This document shows positions 1-10,000 of a stretch of DNA of 64,000 bases, one piece after another. The stretch's first letter is position 1, and each line of letters opens with the position of its first letter. Position numbers and translations under genes: made by a program. Under the pieces are notes generated by a model that saw nothing but the letters and a program-made list of their open reading frames with translations, was not told where the DNA came from and made no database searches. Origin of the DNA: Ctena decussata (taxonomy: Eukaryota; Mollusca; Bivalvia; Lucinida; Lucinidae); the NCBI GenBank assembly GCA_963989385.1, contig OZ022512.1, forward strand, positions 30,959,899-31,023,898, read 5' to 3'.

Positions 1-907
1 TGACATGATACTTAGACTGGTAGTTTAACATGTCAGAGATGATTGTATAGCATGTGATACAGGTTGATGTATATTGGCATGGGATTTCTAGCATGATAGT
101 AGATAGTATGACAAGACATGATATTTAGAATATGTATTTTTAAACTATGATAATATGACTTTAATATCAGAATAATTCAGTGTTTCGATAGTATGGAATG
201 ATATTTAAGTTAAATTCTACAGAGAAGTGCTGTGGTCGTGTGGTTAGAGCGACTCCGTTATGGTTCAGAAAGTAATGGGGTTGAATCCTGGGTTGCGTAA
301 AAAGTAGTACTTTTTCGAATCAGGGACGGAAAAGGCAGCAAAAGGAGAGGGATGGGCTAAGCCTTTCATATATTGTGTCAAGATTTAGTAAGCCTCTATC
401 CTTTACCTACATAATGATAGTATATCATGATATCTTACAGATTTCTTGAACTCTAAAGATGACGGGGAGTCTTACCCTCTGAACAGAGCTCTCAGTAACT
501 TGATGTTTCGTATAATCTGAAAATTCATATTTCGCCGTAACGTAAATTCGGGTTAAGTCGTCAGGCTCATTAAGTCGTCACTTTCCCTTCTCACATTGCT
601 CTCTTTGCCTACGTCATCACAGAAGTGGAGGAGCGGCAAAAATTGAAAATGAATTTATTCAGCTTTTATATTCTTTTGCCATAAATATTACTATATTTAA
701 TATTTGCAAGATATATGCTATTATTTAAGGGTACCGTTTTTCGACCTTGATCAAAAAGTGGGCGACGGATTAGTCCAGATTTAACGGGTTACGGCGAATG
801 ACTTTTAAAACTTTCCGGTACGGCCATGTGCCATAGTAAAGTGTTCGGCCTTGAGAAGAATGATTAAAGAAGCAAAAGAGTGATTTCCCTTGTGCCAAAT
901 CATGCGA
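1..907. other. Non-coding AT-rich flank
   Basis: No convincing exon on either strand. It holds a SINE head (231-385) and two neighbouring copies of the motif ATTAAGTCGTCA (around 553-583) that recur in opposite orientation at 2.8-4.1 kb, on the far side of the TTAA-flanked element. If MED24 exons lie upstream of the window this is intron; otherwise it is intergenic. Confidence 0.6.
231..385 (+). repeat. tRNA-derived SINE, type I, head
   Basis: A tRNA-like box A (TGGTCGTGTGGTTAGAGCG) is followed about 40 bp later by a box B-like GGTTGAATCC. The following sequence (gaatcagggacgg, then ggcagcaaaaggagagggatg) is the same body seen in reverse at 10001-10238 and 47930-48180. The clover-leaf is degenerate, so this is a SINE and not a tRNA gene. 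Confidence 0.7.
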
Positions 908-1725
908 TTAAGGTGAGGTGGGAGTAATTGACAAAACACATGATTTTATTCATACTTCCCTATATTGTACATTTTTAGCTCCTCTGTTAGAAAATGTAAT
1001 AAAAAGGGGGTGTCGCCGTTGTTGTTTACAAGATATCTGACCTCGAAAACGTCATTTTTCCCCGTTTTCCACACGACGTTATAATGGCGTTCTATGGAAA
1101 ACGTACTTTTTGCACGTCTCTTTTGGATAAAAACCTTCATTCTGAGAAAACAAAACACATTTTTTCTTTAAAAACTAACACAGTATGGCCAAATGATAGA
1201 ATTTTACATTAAAGCAATAAAAATAGTAGGTCGCCGACTTAACTTTAGAGCTAAAGTGCATAAAATGCCTAGCGTGCTGTTTCTTTAGGCTGAAATGTTA
1301 ACGTCGCGCATGGTGACGTTAACGTTACTTTACTTTTCGCGCCACGTATCAACCGTCGCTTATTGTAGGATCCCGGTAAAACTTGCGTAGGACTTTCGTC
1401 ACTCATGATTGTCATCCCCGGGAAAGCGGATGTAGTACATGTACACTTCCTCTCAGTGCATCAGCCGTCTTGGCTAAATTTTCTTTAATAATGTCAAAAA
1501 AAAAAGGAATCGAAAACATTGCCATTATGCCCCTACATACAATTTACGGGCACCTGAGTTGACAAGCTCTCTTAAGCACCAGCTTTAGGTTGGGCGTCCA
1601 CGTTTTATGACAGTATGACATTTGAACAGTTCCCTTGTTCATTGTCGTCTGTACAGTGTTAGTGAGTCAAGTTTTCCAGTACATGACCCGACCCAAGAAA
1701 GGAAACTATAATATTTGGAACTTGG

Positions 1726-1728
<3 letters not shown>

Positions 1729-1766
<38 letters not shown>
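1729..1766. repeat. (CT)19 microsatellite
   Basis: Pure CT dinucleotide run inside the TTAA-flanked element. Confidence 0.95.
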
Positions 1767-1768
<2 letters not shown>

Positions 1769-1944
1769 AAATGACTGTGAAAATGCAGCTTGCATTCACT
1801 TAGCATCTAGGAGACTCAATGAATCGATTCTTTGATATACACTTGAAATAAATGAAGAAATGAAAGACAGAAAATTGAAAGAAAGGCAAGAAAAAATTAC
1901 CGTATCAACATTGATAAAAGGTCCTGCTGATATTGATACCGATA

Positions 1945-2190
1945 ACAACCCATTGCAAACAGCATTTCATTATCACGTTACCATGGTCCTGATATAACTG
2001 AATTACTGTTAAAAAGGACGTAAAACCTGCATCCACCAATCACCCATCCATCCATCCATCCCTCCATCCCGATCTGTCTGATAACACTCGGGGAGCCCTG
2101 AAGCTCGGTAGGTTAAGCGCTGGCCTGCTGGCCTAGCCGTTTCGGATTCGAGAACCGCTGGAGGTGGAAATCTAAAATGCATGGTCGAAG
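1945..2190 (+). repeat. tRNA-derived SINE, type II, tail and head fragments
   Basis: 1948-2031 matches the 3' body of the SINE seen complete at 10318-10495 (shared: cat..gtcctgatat..actgttaaaa..gacgtaaaa). 2093-2185 matches its tRNA-like head (ggttaagcgctggcctgctg, then gattcgagaaccgctggagg). The order tail-then-head means two partial copies or a rearranged one. A CATC-rich simple stretch (about 2041-2070) separates them. Confidence 0.6.
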
Positions 2191-2216
2191 TGTAGACAGT
2201 GATCTGACTTCACATT

Positions 2217-2437
2217 TGAGTCACAGACACGAGAAAACCAACAAAGTGGTTGTGGTCCCGGCGTAGCCTAAGATCAGCCTGGGCATCCGCCATTTCCGAT
2301 CAGACTCTTCGCTAAGGGTCTAAGCTACCTCCATGCGGACAGCGAAGACTCTGATCTGACTGGGCGGATGCCCAGGCTGATCTAAGTCTTCGCTGGATGC
2401 ACATGTCATTTTGTTGGTTTTGTCGTGTCGCGGCTCA
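2217..2437. mobile_element. Short inverted-repeat element, family A, copy 1
   Basis: Family A is about 235 bp with terminal inverted repeats close to TGAGCCGCGACACGAGAAAA at both ends. Inside, each arm carries a second inverted pair built on 'gatcagactgggcggatgcccaggctgatct'-like sequence, so the strand folds into a two-level hairpin. This copy ends in GTCGTGTCGCGGCTCA and begins with a decayed TGAGTCACAGACACGAG. No coding capacity: a MITE. Other copies: 5227, 12399, 12804, 29230 (deleted), 32286, 60210, 62051. Confidence 0.85.
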
Positions 2438-2773
2438 TTTCAATTTCATAAGGCGGTATCGTATGATTTTTGTTATAAAATTATTGCAACAGCAGTTGCG
2501 CACTCCAACTAACAAGCTGATGAGAAACCGCCGGCGAAAAGCTTTCCCGCTAGTAGTAACTAGCTATATTTTTGCAGTTTCTTCTCTACGACACTTTCTA
2601 TTTCCTTTTAATTTCACCCAGCGCTAAGCCTCCTTGCATTTTGTGATCAGACCATCATAGAAGCGGACAATGTTGACGCCATCTTGTTTTTCTCAGACGG
2701 AACGTTTGACGTCTTTACGTAACGTTGCGACCGAAACTGCCGCACGGCGGCGCTGAATTACTCCCACCTCACC

Positions 2774-3369
2774 TTAAATAAAATATTTTCATGAAAGAGC
2801 ACTGACGACCTAATAAGACATCTGACGACTTAATGTTACATTTTAATGTAGTCTTGTCTCCACTCTTTTACACTAGATACCGAACAGATCTATAAATCGC
2901 GAGAATGTTTCACTTCATCAAAGGGATGGTATTGATGTTACTATAGGAATGAATTTTATTTCCGTGGAATTTCTCGATGTGTAAACGCCGTCGTATCACT
3001 CACAAACTGAGTATTAAGCCCGAAAGGCTTTATACTATGTGGATGATTCGCCAGTGTGTAGAGATCGATAAAGTCCACAATATTTTATGCCATAAATTTT
3101 CAACTGTATCATAAAAACATGGAAAATAGTTGAAAAGCGTTGATTTTAGAAGCTTGCGGAAAAATAGCTGAATGAGATTACATGTATGATGCAGGAATTT
3201 ACGAAGTCTAAAGTTTTTTTCTTCTAGCCGATCAAATCGCACGAAACGAACTAAGTTGGAATTATTGAGAAGTATGGGGTGGAAGTAGCACCTTGCAAGC
3301 ATCCTCGAACAGCATCGGATACTTTCTATAAAAGCAAGCATGTCTAAACTCTCTATCTCTCTCTCTCTC

Positions 3370-3422
<53 letters not shown>

Positions 3423-4280
3423 CAAATTATTCAATTTCTTATTCCTATTATCTGATTTTCATCAATGCCTTCAAAGCCTGGTTCCAAAGGACCCAAAGTT
3501 TCTGCTGGCAGTCAGTGAGGTCTCAGACTTTGCAGATGCGCAACCTCATCTGAGACATAGTTTGAATAAACTGCCCAGAACCGCATCCAATGTGTCGTGG
3601 AACACCAGAAGGAAATGCTCATAAGCAGGAATGCATGCTCAAACATACATACCCCCTACCACCCCCCCCCCCCACCACACACACACACACTCATGTGGTT
3701 ATGATTTCAGTGCTCATTTATTGAATTATCTTCGTCATGATAGAGTTCTGTTCTTTACATTATGTGTTATTATTTGCAAGAGGTCGATTTAATTGATTAA
3801 ATAAGTTTCCTTTCCTTTTTTTCAAAAGAATCCACGAAGATTATATCTCAAGACCTTTTGACGACATTCCAGTACATAACATGACGACTTAATATGAAAT
3901 GTCATATAAGGTCGTCAGGTCCACCCCTTCTGTCATTTAGCGATTTTTCACGAAAAGACTTTGTATTTCAAGAATAACTGAAATAAATAATCGTTTAGAT
4001 TAATAATTCTGGTACCCGTCTCAGATACCTTTGTTCATTTGTGCATAGTAATACAAAATATGCCACAACATGACGACTTAATGTGCATTGACGTTACCTA
4101 TTTAAGGGCTAAGAGCAGATGTCAGAATGTCAAAAAAAAGCTCCGTCCAAGTTATATCATATTCAGAGTTTGAGGAATAGATGGCAAATAGTGTAGAACC
4201 AGAAGAGGTGGCTCATAGTGAACCACCTCATCTTGATCTTCAACGTTTGCAGTTTTAACTATTTTTGTTTTTAACGATTT
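2774..4280. other. Non-coding stretch with TGACGACTTAAT motifs
   Basis: Apart from microsatellites (3349-3419; a C/CA-rich patch at about 3661-3690) the notable signal is repeated TGACGACTTAAT or near copies (about 2823, 3882, 4071) plus a 'ggtcgtcagg' variant near 3910. The open + strand frame ending at 3624 is mostly microsatellite translation and I do not call it a gene. Confidence 0.5.
3349..3419. repeat. (CT)n microsatellite
   Basis: About 70 bp of CT repeat with two interruptions; it creates the Ser-Leu and Arg-Glu runs seen in the frames through it. Confidence 0.95.
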
Positions 4281-4317
4281 GTTAAATTAGAAAATTTAAT
4301 TGAAAATTTAATTGCCT

Positions 4318-4435
4318 CTGCTGCATTTGTATCATATTTATATGGGTTATCTGCCCTTGCCACAAGGGTTCATATGTACATAAAATCAGGGGGAACAACA
4401 AACAAGATAAAATCAGAGTTTGACACTTACAACAG
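4318..4435 (+). repeat. Solitary monomer of the 19.7-21.5 kb repeat family
   Basis: Contains 'gggttatctgcccttgccac' followed by 'aagggttcatatgtacataaaatcaggg', the same monomer that recurs in the repeat at 19100-21510. Confidence 0.6.
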
Positions 4436-5226
4436 AGAGGCCCATTTTTCAGGGTATTTAGGCTGTGTACATAACTTGACTGTGTAAGAAGTATTTCTAC
4501 ATTCACGTTTGATGACGATATGTTATTTGATTTTTTTGTATCATTTGACTAGCAAATATCTTAGGGCAGAAAGGTTTTTTTTTTGAAAAACAAAACAAAA
4601 CAAAAAAAAAAAAAAACACAAAGCAACAACAACATGACTATCCTTATGAGGGACTATTTTTGTTTCTGGTTCCCAACTGAACAATAAAACAGAAACAAGA
4701 GCAAGGCAGTGAATGGTACCTTAGCCTGTACATTGTGTTTTTACCATTTATTATTATTTAAGTGTATGTAATCTAAGTAGGTCATATTTGTGACCAGCTG
4801 AAATGACATAGACAATTTCTGAACTGTTTGTATTTAAGAAATTCGGAAACTTGTTTAAAAATCTAGCCAATCAGGGTAATTTACAATGACTACTTTTAAA
4901 ACTTTGCAGTGATATCTCACAATAGAATATTATCATAATTTATACCTCAGTATATGGGGCCTTTAAATCAGTCTTTTCAAATACTTGTTTTTGTGCTGTT
5001 GTCTCAGGAGAGCAGTATTGGACCAACATTGTACTCTTGTATTTGCCATATGATAGTTTCACATTTCAGTAGTCTGAATATATAGTTTTTTGAAACTGCA
5101 TACACCATTGGTTTAAACATTATTTCTGCACAGAACAGTATAGGTATTTCTGGTGTGTCATACTTCATCTGTTTCTTGCCATTAACAAATTGAGCTATAA
5201 CATGGTAAAAGGGTAGGTAAGGCATA
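4436..5226. other. Non-coding AT-rich stretch
   Basis: No exon or known repeat recognised; an A-rich run with interruptions lies at about 4580-4620. Confidence 0.6.
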
Positions 5227-5465
5227 TTAGCCTTGACATGAGAAAACCAACAAAGTGGCATTGTGCCCAGCCAAGACTCTGATCAGCCTGGGCATCAACC
5301 CAGTCTAATCAGAGTCTTTGCTGTTCATCTATGTTGAATCTAAGGCACTAAGCTACCTCCATGCTAGCAGCAGAGCCTCTAATTAGACTGGGCAGATGCC
5401 CAGGCTGATCTTAGTCTTTGCTGGGTGCACATGCCACTTTGTTGGTATTGTTGTGTCGTGGCTCA
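5227..5465. mobile_element. Family A element, copy 2
   Basis: Ends TTAGCCTTGACATGAGAAAA and TTGTTGTGTCGTGGCTCA are diverged versions of the family A terminal repeat. The inner pair (gatcagcctgggcatc / gatgcccaggctgatc) is intact. Confidence 0.8.
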
Positions 5466-5535
5466 TATGTTATCAACAGCAGGCTCAGACCAGTCTGTTC
5501 TTTTACCAGTTTCTTCAGAGCCATTGCTATTTGCA

Positions 5536-5736
5536 GAGCTCTAGATAAGAGGGCGTATTTGATGATAATTAAGGATAATTTTTCTTATTTCTCATCGAAA
5601 TCATATGTTGTGACCCCTCATCTGAACCGTCTCGACGAGACAGTTCAGATGAGGGGTCACAACATATGTTTTTATGCAGATTTAACAAAAATTATCCCTA
5701 ATTATCACCAAATACTCCCTCTTATCTAGAGCTCTG
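5536..5736. mobile_element. 201-bp hairpin MITE with TATTTGCA target duplication
   Basis: Nearly the whole element is one long inverted repeat. The ends are CTCTAGATAAGAGGG and CCCTCTTATCTAGAG, and the centre pairs tcatatgttgtgacccctca with its complement round a CGTCTCGACGAGACA turn. TATTTGCA stands on both sides (5528-5535, 5737-5744), an 8-bp duplication typical of hAT elements. Because the terminal repeat can be extended by CA, a 6-bp TATTTG duplication is also possible. A decayed relative lies at 18955-19085. Confidence 0.75.
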
Positions 5737-5789
5737 TATTTGCACAAGTCCTGTACGTACCCTGCACAAAATTAAGACTCTAGCTAGAC

Positions 5790-6112
5790 CACAGGGTATA
5801 ATCGATTCCGCCAATTTTCGCTTCCTGCAGAGACTGTCAGTCATATTTGGCTTCCGCCGAGACTGTCCGCGAACTCTTGCTTCCTGCAGAGACTACTGTT
5901 CGCGTGATTCTGCTTCCTGCCGAGACTGTCCGCGTGACTCTGCTTCCTGCCGAGAGCCTCGGCAGGAAGCAGAATCACGCGGACAGTCTCTGCAGGAAGC
6001 CATTTATCATGTACAGAAGTCTCGGCAGGAAGCAAGAGATCGCGGACAGTCTCGGCGGAAGCTAAATATGATGTACAGTCTCTGCAGGAAGCGGAATCGA
6101 TTATACCCTGTG
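5790..6112. mobile_element. 323-bp hairpin MITE with internal tandem units and TAGAC target duplication
   Basis: The ends CACAGGGTATAATCGATTCC and GGAATCGATTATACCCTGTG are exact reverse complements (20 bp) and TAGAC flanks both sides (5785-5789, 6113-6117). The arms are built of about five imperfect units per side of 'gcttcctgccgagactgtcc' spaced by 'gcgtgattct'-like linkers, folding back at about 5955. Frames through it on both strands (5841-6122 and 5847-6065) read repetitive peptides only because of this structure and are not genes. Confidence 0.8.
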
Positions 6113-6309
6113 TAGACAGCATAATTTCACAGACTCCTATGAGTCGTCTCTGTTATGAGAAACATGAAGTAACCATGTTGCTTGATGCATGTCATTTTAT
6201 TGAATGTCTCAGCAGGTTAGACATAGAGTTCGAAAGAGACGTGTTTCATTTTACTAAGTCTTCGCAGGCTAGCTGTATATTTCAAGAGAGATTTCTTCTT
6301 TGTTTTCAG

Positions 6310-6455
6310 TCAACCTGTTCCGACTAATGAACGCCATTGTGATTGAAGGTAATATAAGTCCAAGGATCAGTTTTATAGTGAGTTTGTTGGACGAAGCTGT
6401 GAAATGTGGACCTAAACACAGCAAATATATTCTACAGTTGATACCTCCTAATATG
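6310..6455 (+). CDS. MED24: MED24 (Mediator complex subunit 24), penultimate coding exon
   Basis: This exon encodes part of the C-terminal helical region of Mediator subunit 24, a tail-module protein that links activators to RNA polymerase II in the nucleus. It starts after a strong acceptor (tttcttctttgttttcag, ending 6309) and ends before donor GTAAGT (6456). The exon begins with two bases of a split codon and then reads 48 open codons: NLFRLMNAIVIEGN, later LLDEAVKCGPK and ILQLIPPNM. From memory of human MED24, this parallels the stretch 'ANLFLLISSILG ... EECVDCLEQGGRGSVLQFMP' just before its C-terminus, and the order continues in the next exon. The family call rests on that remembered alignment and on the exon pair giving the right protein end; no search was run. 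Earlier exons were not found in 1-6300. Confidence 0.78.
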
Positions 6456-6649
6456 GTAAGTTTTGTGGATTGATGACTGATTTTGAGTTTTATGGCTCTT
6501 TCAGCAGTATTGCAGTAATATCAGGATGATGAGAGAATAAATGATAATGAGAACAAAATGATCCAAAGGCTAGAGATTATATCCCAACATTGGTCAGAAT
6601 CAAATTTACTATGTCTTAAGGTGTATAGATACACATTTAGGGAAAAAAT

Positions 6650-6785
6650 CTCTACTATTTTCATTTTTGTCCCCCGATGGGGGACTGAGGAAAGACTATC
6701 TTTAAAGGGCCTCGTCATCCAGGGAAGCTAACAGGAAATCGCAAAAGTTGTTTCCCTTTATAAAATGGCTGAAAAAGAGATCAAG
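6650..6785. mobile_element. Family B short element, diverged
   Basis: Shares 'gggaagctaacaggaaatcg' and 'ttgtttccctttataaa' with the elements at 8860, 31110 and 63455. Family B is a short dispersed element whose fuller copies start near 'tacactttcaggggaagc' and carry one 'aaaggaaagaatttgctcct' unit. This copy also has a small hairpin, gtcccccgatgggggac. Confidence 0.5.
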
Positions 6786-7190
6786 ATGCAGCCATTCACT
6801 GTAATTTGACAAGATGACATCTGTGAAGTTATTCTAGTAAGGTCTATCTCTGTCTTCTTTTAGTGAAACAATTAACCCATAAGTCCTAAGCATCCCATAA
6901 AGGAGACGTTAATACCCAGATCAGATTCTGCAGAAAACTTACATACTCTCCTATCTAATAATACAGTACTGATTAGCACAAGAAGTAATACTAAAGTGTT
7001 CATATGCATTATAAGTCTGATGAAATCTTGTGGCTCCAACTCCTCTTTCAGTTGTCAGCTTGTAGCCATGGCTCCTTTCAAAATAAATGAAATATCAAGA
7101 TTACTAACAAATCCATCCGTTGGGGGACATTTGGCCTTTGGCCTTTTATTTTTTTTATAGAATTAGAGCATATTTCAGACTTTAAAAGAT

Positions 7191-8585
7191 TTTTAGCTCA
7201 CCTGAGTCAGCGGCTATGGGGGAGCTTATAGGATGGTAAGGCTCTGTTGTCTGTCCGTCCATCCTCAATTTCAAATGACTTCTCTTCTGAAACCGCTGGG
7301 CCAATTGTAACTAAATTTCATACGTAGTCTCCAGGGGACTTAGGATCGAAAAATTGTTCAAACGGTCCTGGTCACATGACCACCGTGGCCACCACGCCCA
7401 TATATGGTAAAAACCTTTAAAAATCTTCTTCTCCAGAACCAATGGCTTTGAAACTTGGTATGTAGCATTGGGTACACGAGTACTAGCAAGATTGTTCAAA
7501 TTATGACCTTGGGTTGACCTTGACATTTTTCACGGTAAGGTCAAATTTGCTTTCTGTAGCTTTTATATGGGAAAATGCTAGAACATAAGATTTCTTGGAA
7601 ACTGTTGAAGATTTTGACCTGAAAATTGGTATATATAGTCATCTTAATGAGTACATGAAAATTTATGCGTACAAGAGGTCAAGGTCATTCTTTGACATTT
7701 GACCCTGATCTCTTATATTTTGACAATTTCACCAATCTCCTCAACAGCCACTGGGCCAACTGGCCTCAAATTTCATGTAGAGCCTCTAGGGGGCGGAGAA
7801 AAAAAAATTGTTCAAATGGTCCTGGACACATGACCAACATTGCCACCATGCCCATATATGGAAAGACCTTTAAAAATCTTCTTCTCCAGAACCAAATAGG
7901 CAGATTACCTTAATACTTGGTATGTAGCATCAGGTACAGGAGTACTGCCAAGATTGTTCAAATTATGACCTTGTGACAATTTCACTCATTTCCTCAAAAG
8001 CCACTAGGCCAATTCTAACCAAATTTTATATAAAGTCTCAAGGGGCTGAGGGAACGAAAGTTTGTTCAAACGATCTGGGTCACATGACCAACATTGCCGC
8101 CATGCCCATATATGGCAAAAACCTATACAAATCTTCTTGTCAAGAACCAAATGATTGTTGGCCTTGAAACTTGGTATAGAGCATCAAGAACTCGAATACT
8201 ATCAAGATTGTTCAAATGATGACCTTGGGCTGACCTTGACCTTTTTTAAGGCAAGGTCAAGTATGGGAAAATGCAAGAATATAAGATTTCATGGCAAGTT
8301 TAGAAGATTTTGGCATAAAAATTGGTATATACAGTCGTCTAAGTTAGTACATTGTAGATTTGCGGGTACAAGAGGTCAAGGTCATTCTTTGACCTCTGAC
8401 CTATGTCTCACATATTTTGACAATTTAAGGCATCTCCTCAAAAGCCACTGGGCTAATTGTAACCAAATTTCATACACAGCCTCCAGGTGCTGAGGGAAGG
8501 AAAATTTATTCAAGCAGTCTAGGTCACATGACCTGCAAGCCACCAAACTCAGGTGAGGGATTCAGGGCCTCATGACCCTCTTGTT
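7191..8585 (+). repeat. Hairpin-headed repeat with about 430-bp tandem monomers (CTCACCTGAG family)
   Basis: It starts TTTTAGCTCACCTGAG, has a GTCTGTCCGTCC patch at about 7240-7262, then about three monomers. Each monomer carries 'cacatgaccaacattgccac', 'cccatatatgg..aaaacc', 'aaacttggtatgtagcat', 'gattgttcaaattatgacc' and 'tcaaggtcattctttgacc'. It ends 'ggcctcatgaccctcttgtt'. The same repeat lies inverted at 16910-18903. No transposase is visible; class unknown. Confidence 0.75.
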
Positions 8586-8619
8586 TATTGTTAAATTCTG
8601 ATTCTGTTTATTTTTTCAG

Positions 8620-8766
8620 CTCTCCCAACTGATCAAGTGTTTGCCGGGAGTATTTACAAACGAACATATCTTACAGCTGTGTGACCTGTCAAACATTAAC
8701 GGACGGAAGGTGGCAGCTAAAGCTCTCTGTCAGAACAGCAGATTCACAAGTGATGAAACTGTATGA
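8620..8766 (+). CDS. MED24: MED24 C-terminal exon with stop codon
   Basis: Terminal coding exon continuing the frame of 6310-6455 in phase 0. It encodes LSQLIKCLPGVFTNEHILQL, CDLSNINGRKVAAKALCQ, then SDETV and TGA (8764-8766). The segment 'DLS..GR.VAAKA' matches the remembered end of human MED24 ('TDLSLPLGRQVAAKAIAAL'), and this protein extends roughly ten residues past that. Together the two exons give the last 97 codons. After the stop the sequence has no coding look. No clear AATAAA follows closely, so the 3' UTR end is not placed. The exon is short and only visible by joining it across the 2.2-kb intron. Confidence 0.8.
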   Translation, partial: LSQLIKCLPGVFTNEHILQLCDLSNINGRKVAAKALCQNSRFTSDETV

Positions 8767-8859
8767 TGATTCAGTTGTCTCAGAGAGGCAGATTCACAAA
8801 TGACGAAAATTTATTTTAAGGCAAAGGATTTGTTTTTCATTTTATTTAAGAGTTTCTCA

Positions 8860-9015
8860 TGTAGGACAGAATTTGTTCCTATTAGAAGCAAATTCTTTTC
8901 TTTTCGAGCAGTCCCCATTTGAGGACTTTGCTGTCAAGGGAAGCTAGAGGGACTTACAACAATTCCCTCCCTTTGTAAAAAGAGCTATAAACATGGTGCT
9001 ATATCCATTCATCAC
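8860..9015. mobile_element. Family B short element, diverged
   Basis: 'tgttcctattagaagcaaattcttttc', 'caagggaagctag' and 'ttccctccctttgtaa' align in order with 6650 and 31110. It lies in or just beyond the MED24 3' UTR. Confidence 0.45.
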
Positions 9016-9254
9016 AATACCAGACCCATACAGACTTAACTAGCATAATTGGACAGGTAAAATTTAACTGTCAAAATACAGCAGGTTTACTAGTGGTAGA
9101 ACTGCATAACTATTGGACAGGAGTGGACAGATAGAGCCCTTTAAAGCAAAGTTGCTTAGTATACTCAGGGATGGGAATGTTCTTGATTGATCAGGAATTG
9201 TCAATTTGAGTATCTTGGAAATTAATTTCGACATACATGCAAAGGTAATTTTCA

Positions 9255-9501
9255 GGGCCTAGTTGTTCAAAGCATCGTCAGCTTAACAAATTCATTAGTC
9301 GAGGATTCGTTAAGTCTTATAGTACTCACAGAACCAATAACAGTAATATTTTTGGCTGAAAAATTGTGAGAAGCTTTTGCACTGCACTGCAAAAGCTTAT
9401 CATATTTTTTCAGCAAAAATGGCAGCATTTTTGTGTACAATACGTTTGAAAATTTAACGTCTCGTTAGCTAATGACGTCATTAGTTTAAACAACCAGGCC
9501 C
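9255..9501. mobile_element. Short inverted-repeat element, family C, with central 11-bp hairpin
   Basis: The left end GGGCCTAGTTGTTCAAAGC and the reverse complement of the right end (GGGCCTGGTTGTTTAAAC) pair; the arms continue with 'cattag' and 'ctaatgacgtcattag'. In the middle AAGCTTTTGCA and TGCAAAAGCTT (9371-9398) form a perfect 11-bp stem round CTGCAC. A half copy lies at 9885-9970. Confidence 0.7.
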
Positions 9502-9739
9502 AGAGGCCCAGGTCTGTAAGAATACGTCAAAACCAATTTTCTTCAGATAAAGATTTTTTGTGCAGCATATTTTTTTGTGAGAAAAATTTATGTAAAATGT
9601 GGCTCAAGAGAAGCAATCCATAATCTTAAAAATTGCTAAAGTCCATTTTTTGATTGGCTTTTAGACCTCATTCTCATCTTTCTATACTAGCGGCAAAGAC
9701 TGAAACATTGGAATTCAATGTCAGTTTGTTTGCATAGAT

Positions 9740-9835
9740 TTCTCAGGGTTTAATCGTACTGTGTGCAGACAGCAAAGGCTCTGACCAGACTGCACAGATG
9801 CACAAACTGAAATGAGCCTTTGTTATTTGCATATG
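9740..9835. repeat. Diverged hairpin element, family D
   Basis: Matches the clean hairpin at 23996-24063 in order (cagacagcaaaggctctgac, cagactgcacagatgcac, tttgcatatg), but the right arm is decayed. Confidence 0.5.
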
Positions 9836-9884
9836 CAATAAGCACATTTTTCGTAGGTGGTGCCCCATATACCATCTCAGAATA

Positions 9885-9970
9885 TCAGGGCCTATTTGTT
9901 CAAAACATCGTTAGCATATTGAGGTCTTTAGTCAAGGATTTGTTAAGTCTTCCAGTAAACATAAAATCAA
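9885..9970. repeat. Family C element, left half only
   Basis: Begins GGGCCTATTTGTTCAAAACA and continues 'tcgttagcatattgaggtc..ttagtcaaggatttgttaagtc', as in 9255; the right arm is missing. Confidence 0.55.
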
Positions 9971-10000
9971 GTTTTCAAGGGAAAGATTTCCAATATCCTG

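Larger units (their letters stand above)
912..2773. mobile_element. TTAA-flanked DNA transposon with 18-bp perfect terminal inverted repeats
   Basis: The left end GGTGAGGTGGGAGTAATT (912-929) is an exact reverse complement of the right end (2756-2773), and both are flanked directly by TTAA (908-911 and 2774-2777). TTAA duplication is the hallmark of piggyBac-type transposons, although the GGTGAG start is not the usual piggyBac terminus and a TA-duplicating element is an alternative. The 1862-bp interior has no transposase-length frame; a 70-codon - strand frame (946-1158) is unrecognised. It carries a CT microsatellite, SINE fragments and a nested family A element, so it is non-autonomous and old. 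Confidence 0.65.
6456..8619 (+). other. Last intron of the MED24 gene
   Basis: GT at 6456 and a T-rich acceptor ending CAG at 8617-8619. The intron is filled with a family B-related short element (6650-6785) and a multi-monomer hairpin-headed repeat (7191-8585), whose open frames (for example 7665-7913, 8155-8493) are repeat translation and not exons. Confidence 0.75.

Noticed and set aside
231..320. Possible tRNA gene
   Set aside because: Box A and box B are present but the stems do not pair well and the body continues as a SINE shared with two other loci.
3340..3624. 94-codon + strand frame with Ser-Leu run and a following 50-residue tail
   Set aside because: The first third is microsatellite; the tail has no recognised domain or exon borders. 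It may be part of an old repeat.
5841..6122. Overlapping repetitive frames on both strands
   Set aside because: They arise from the tandem units of the 323-bp hairpin element.
7665..8493. Open frames in the MED24 intron
   Set aside because: They translate the 430-bp monomers and recur in the inverted copy at 17779-17982.
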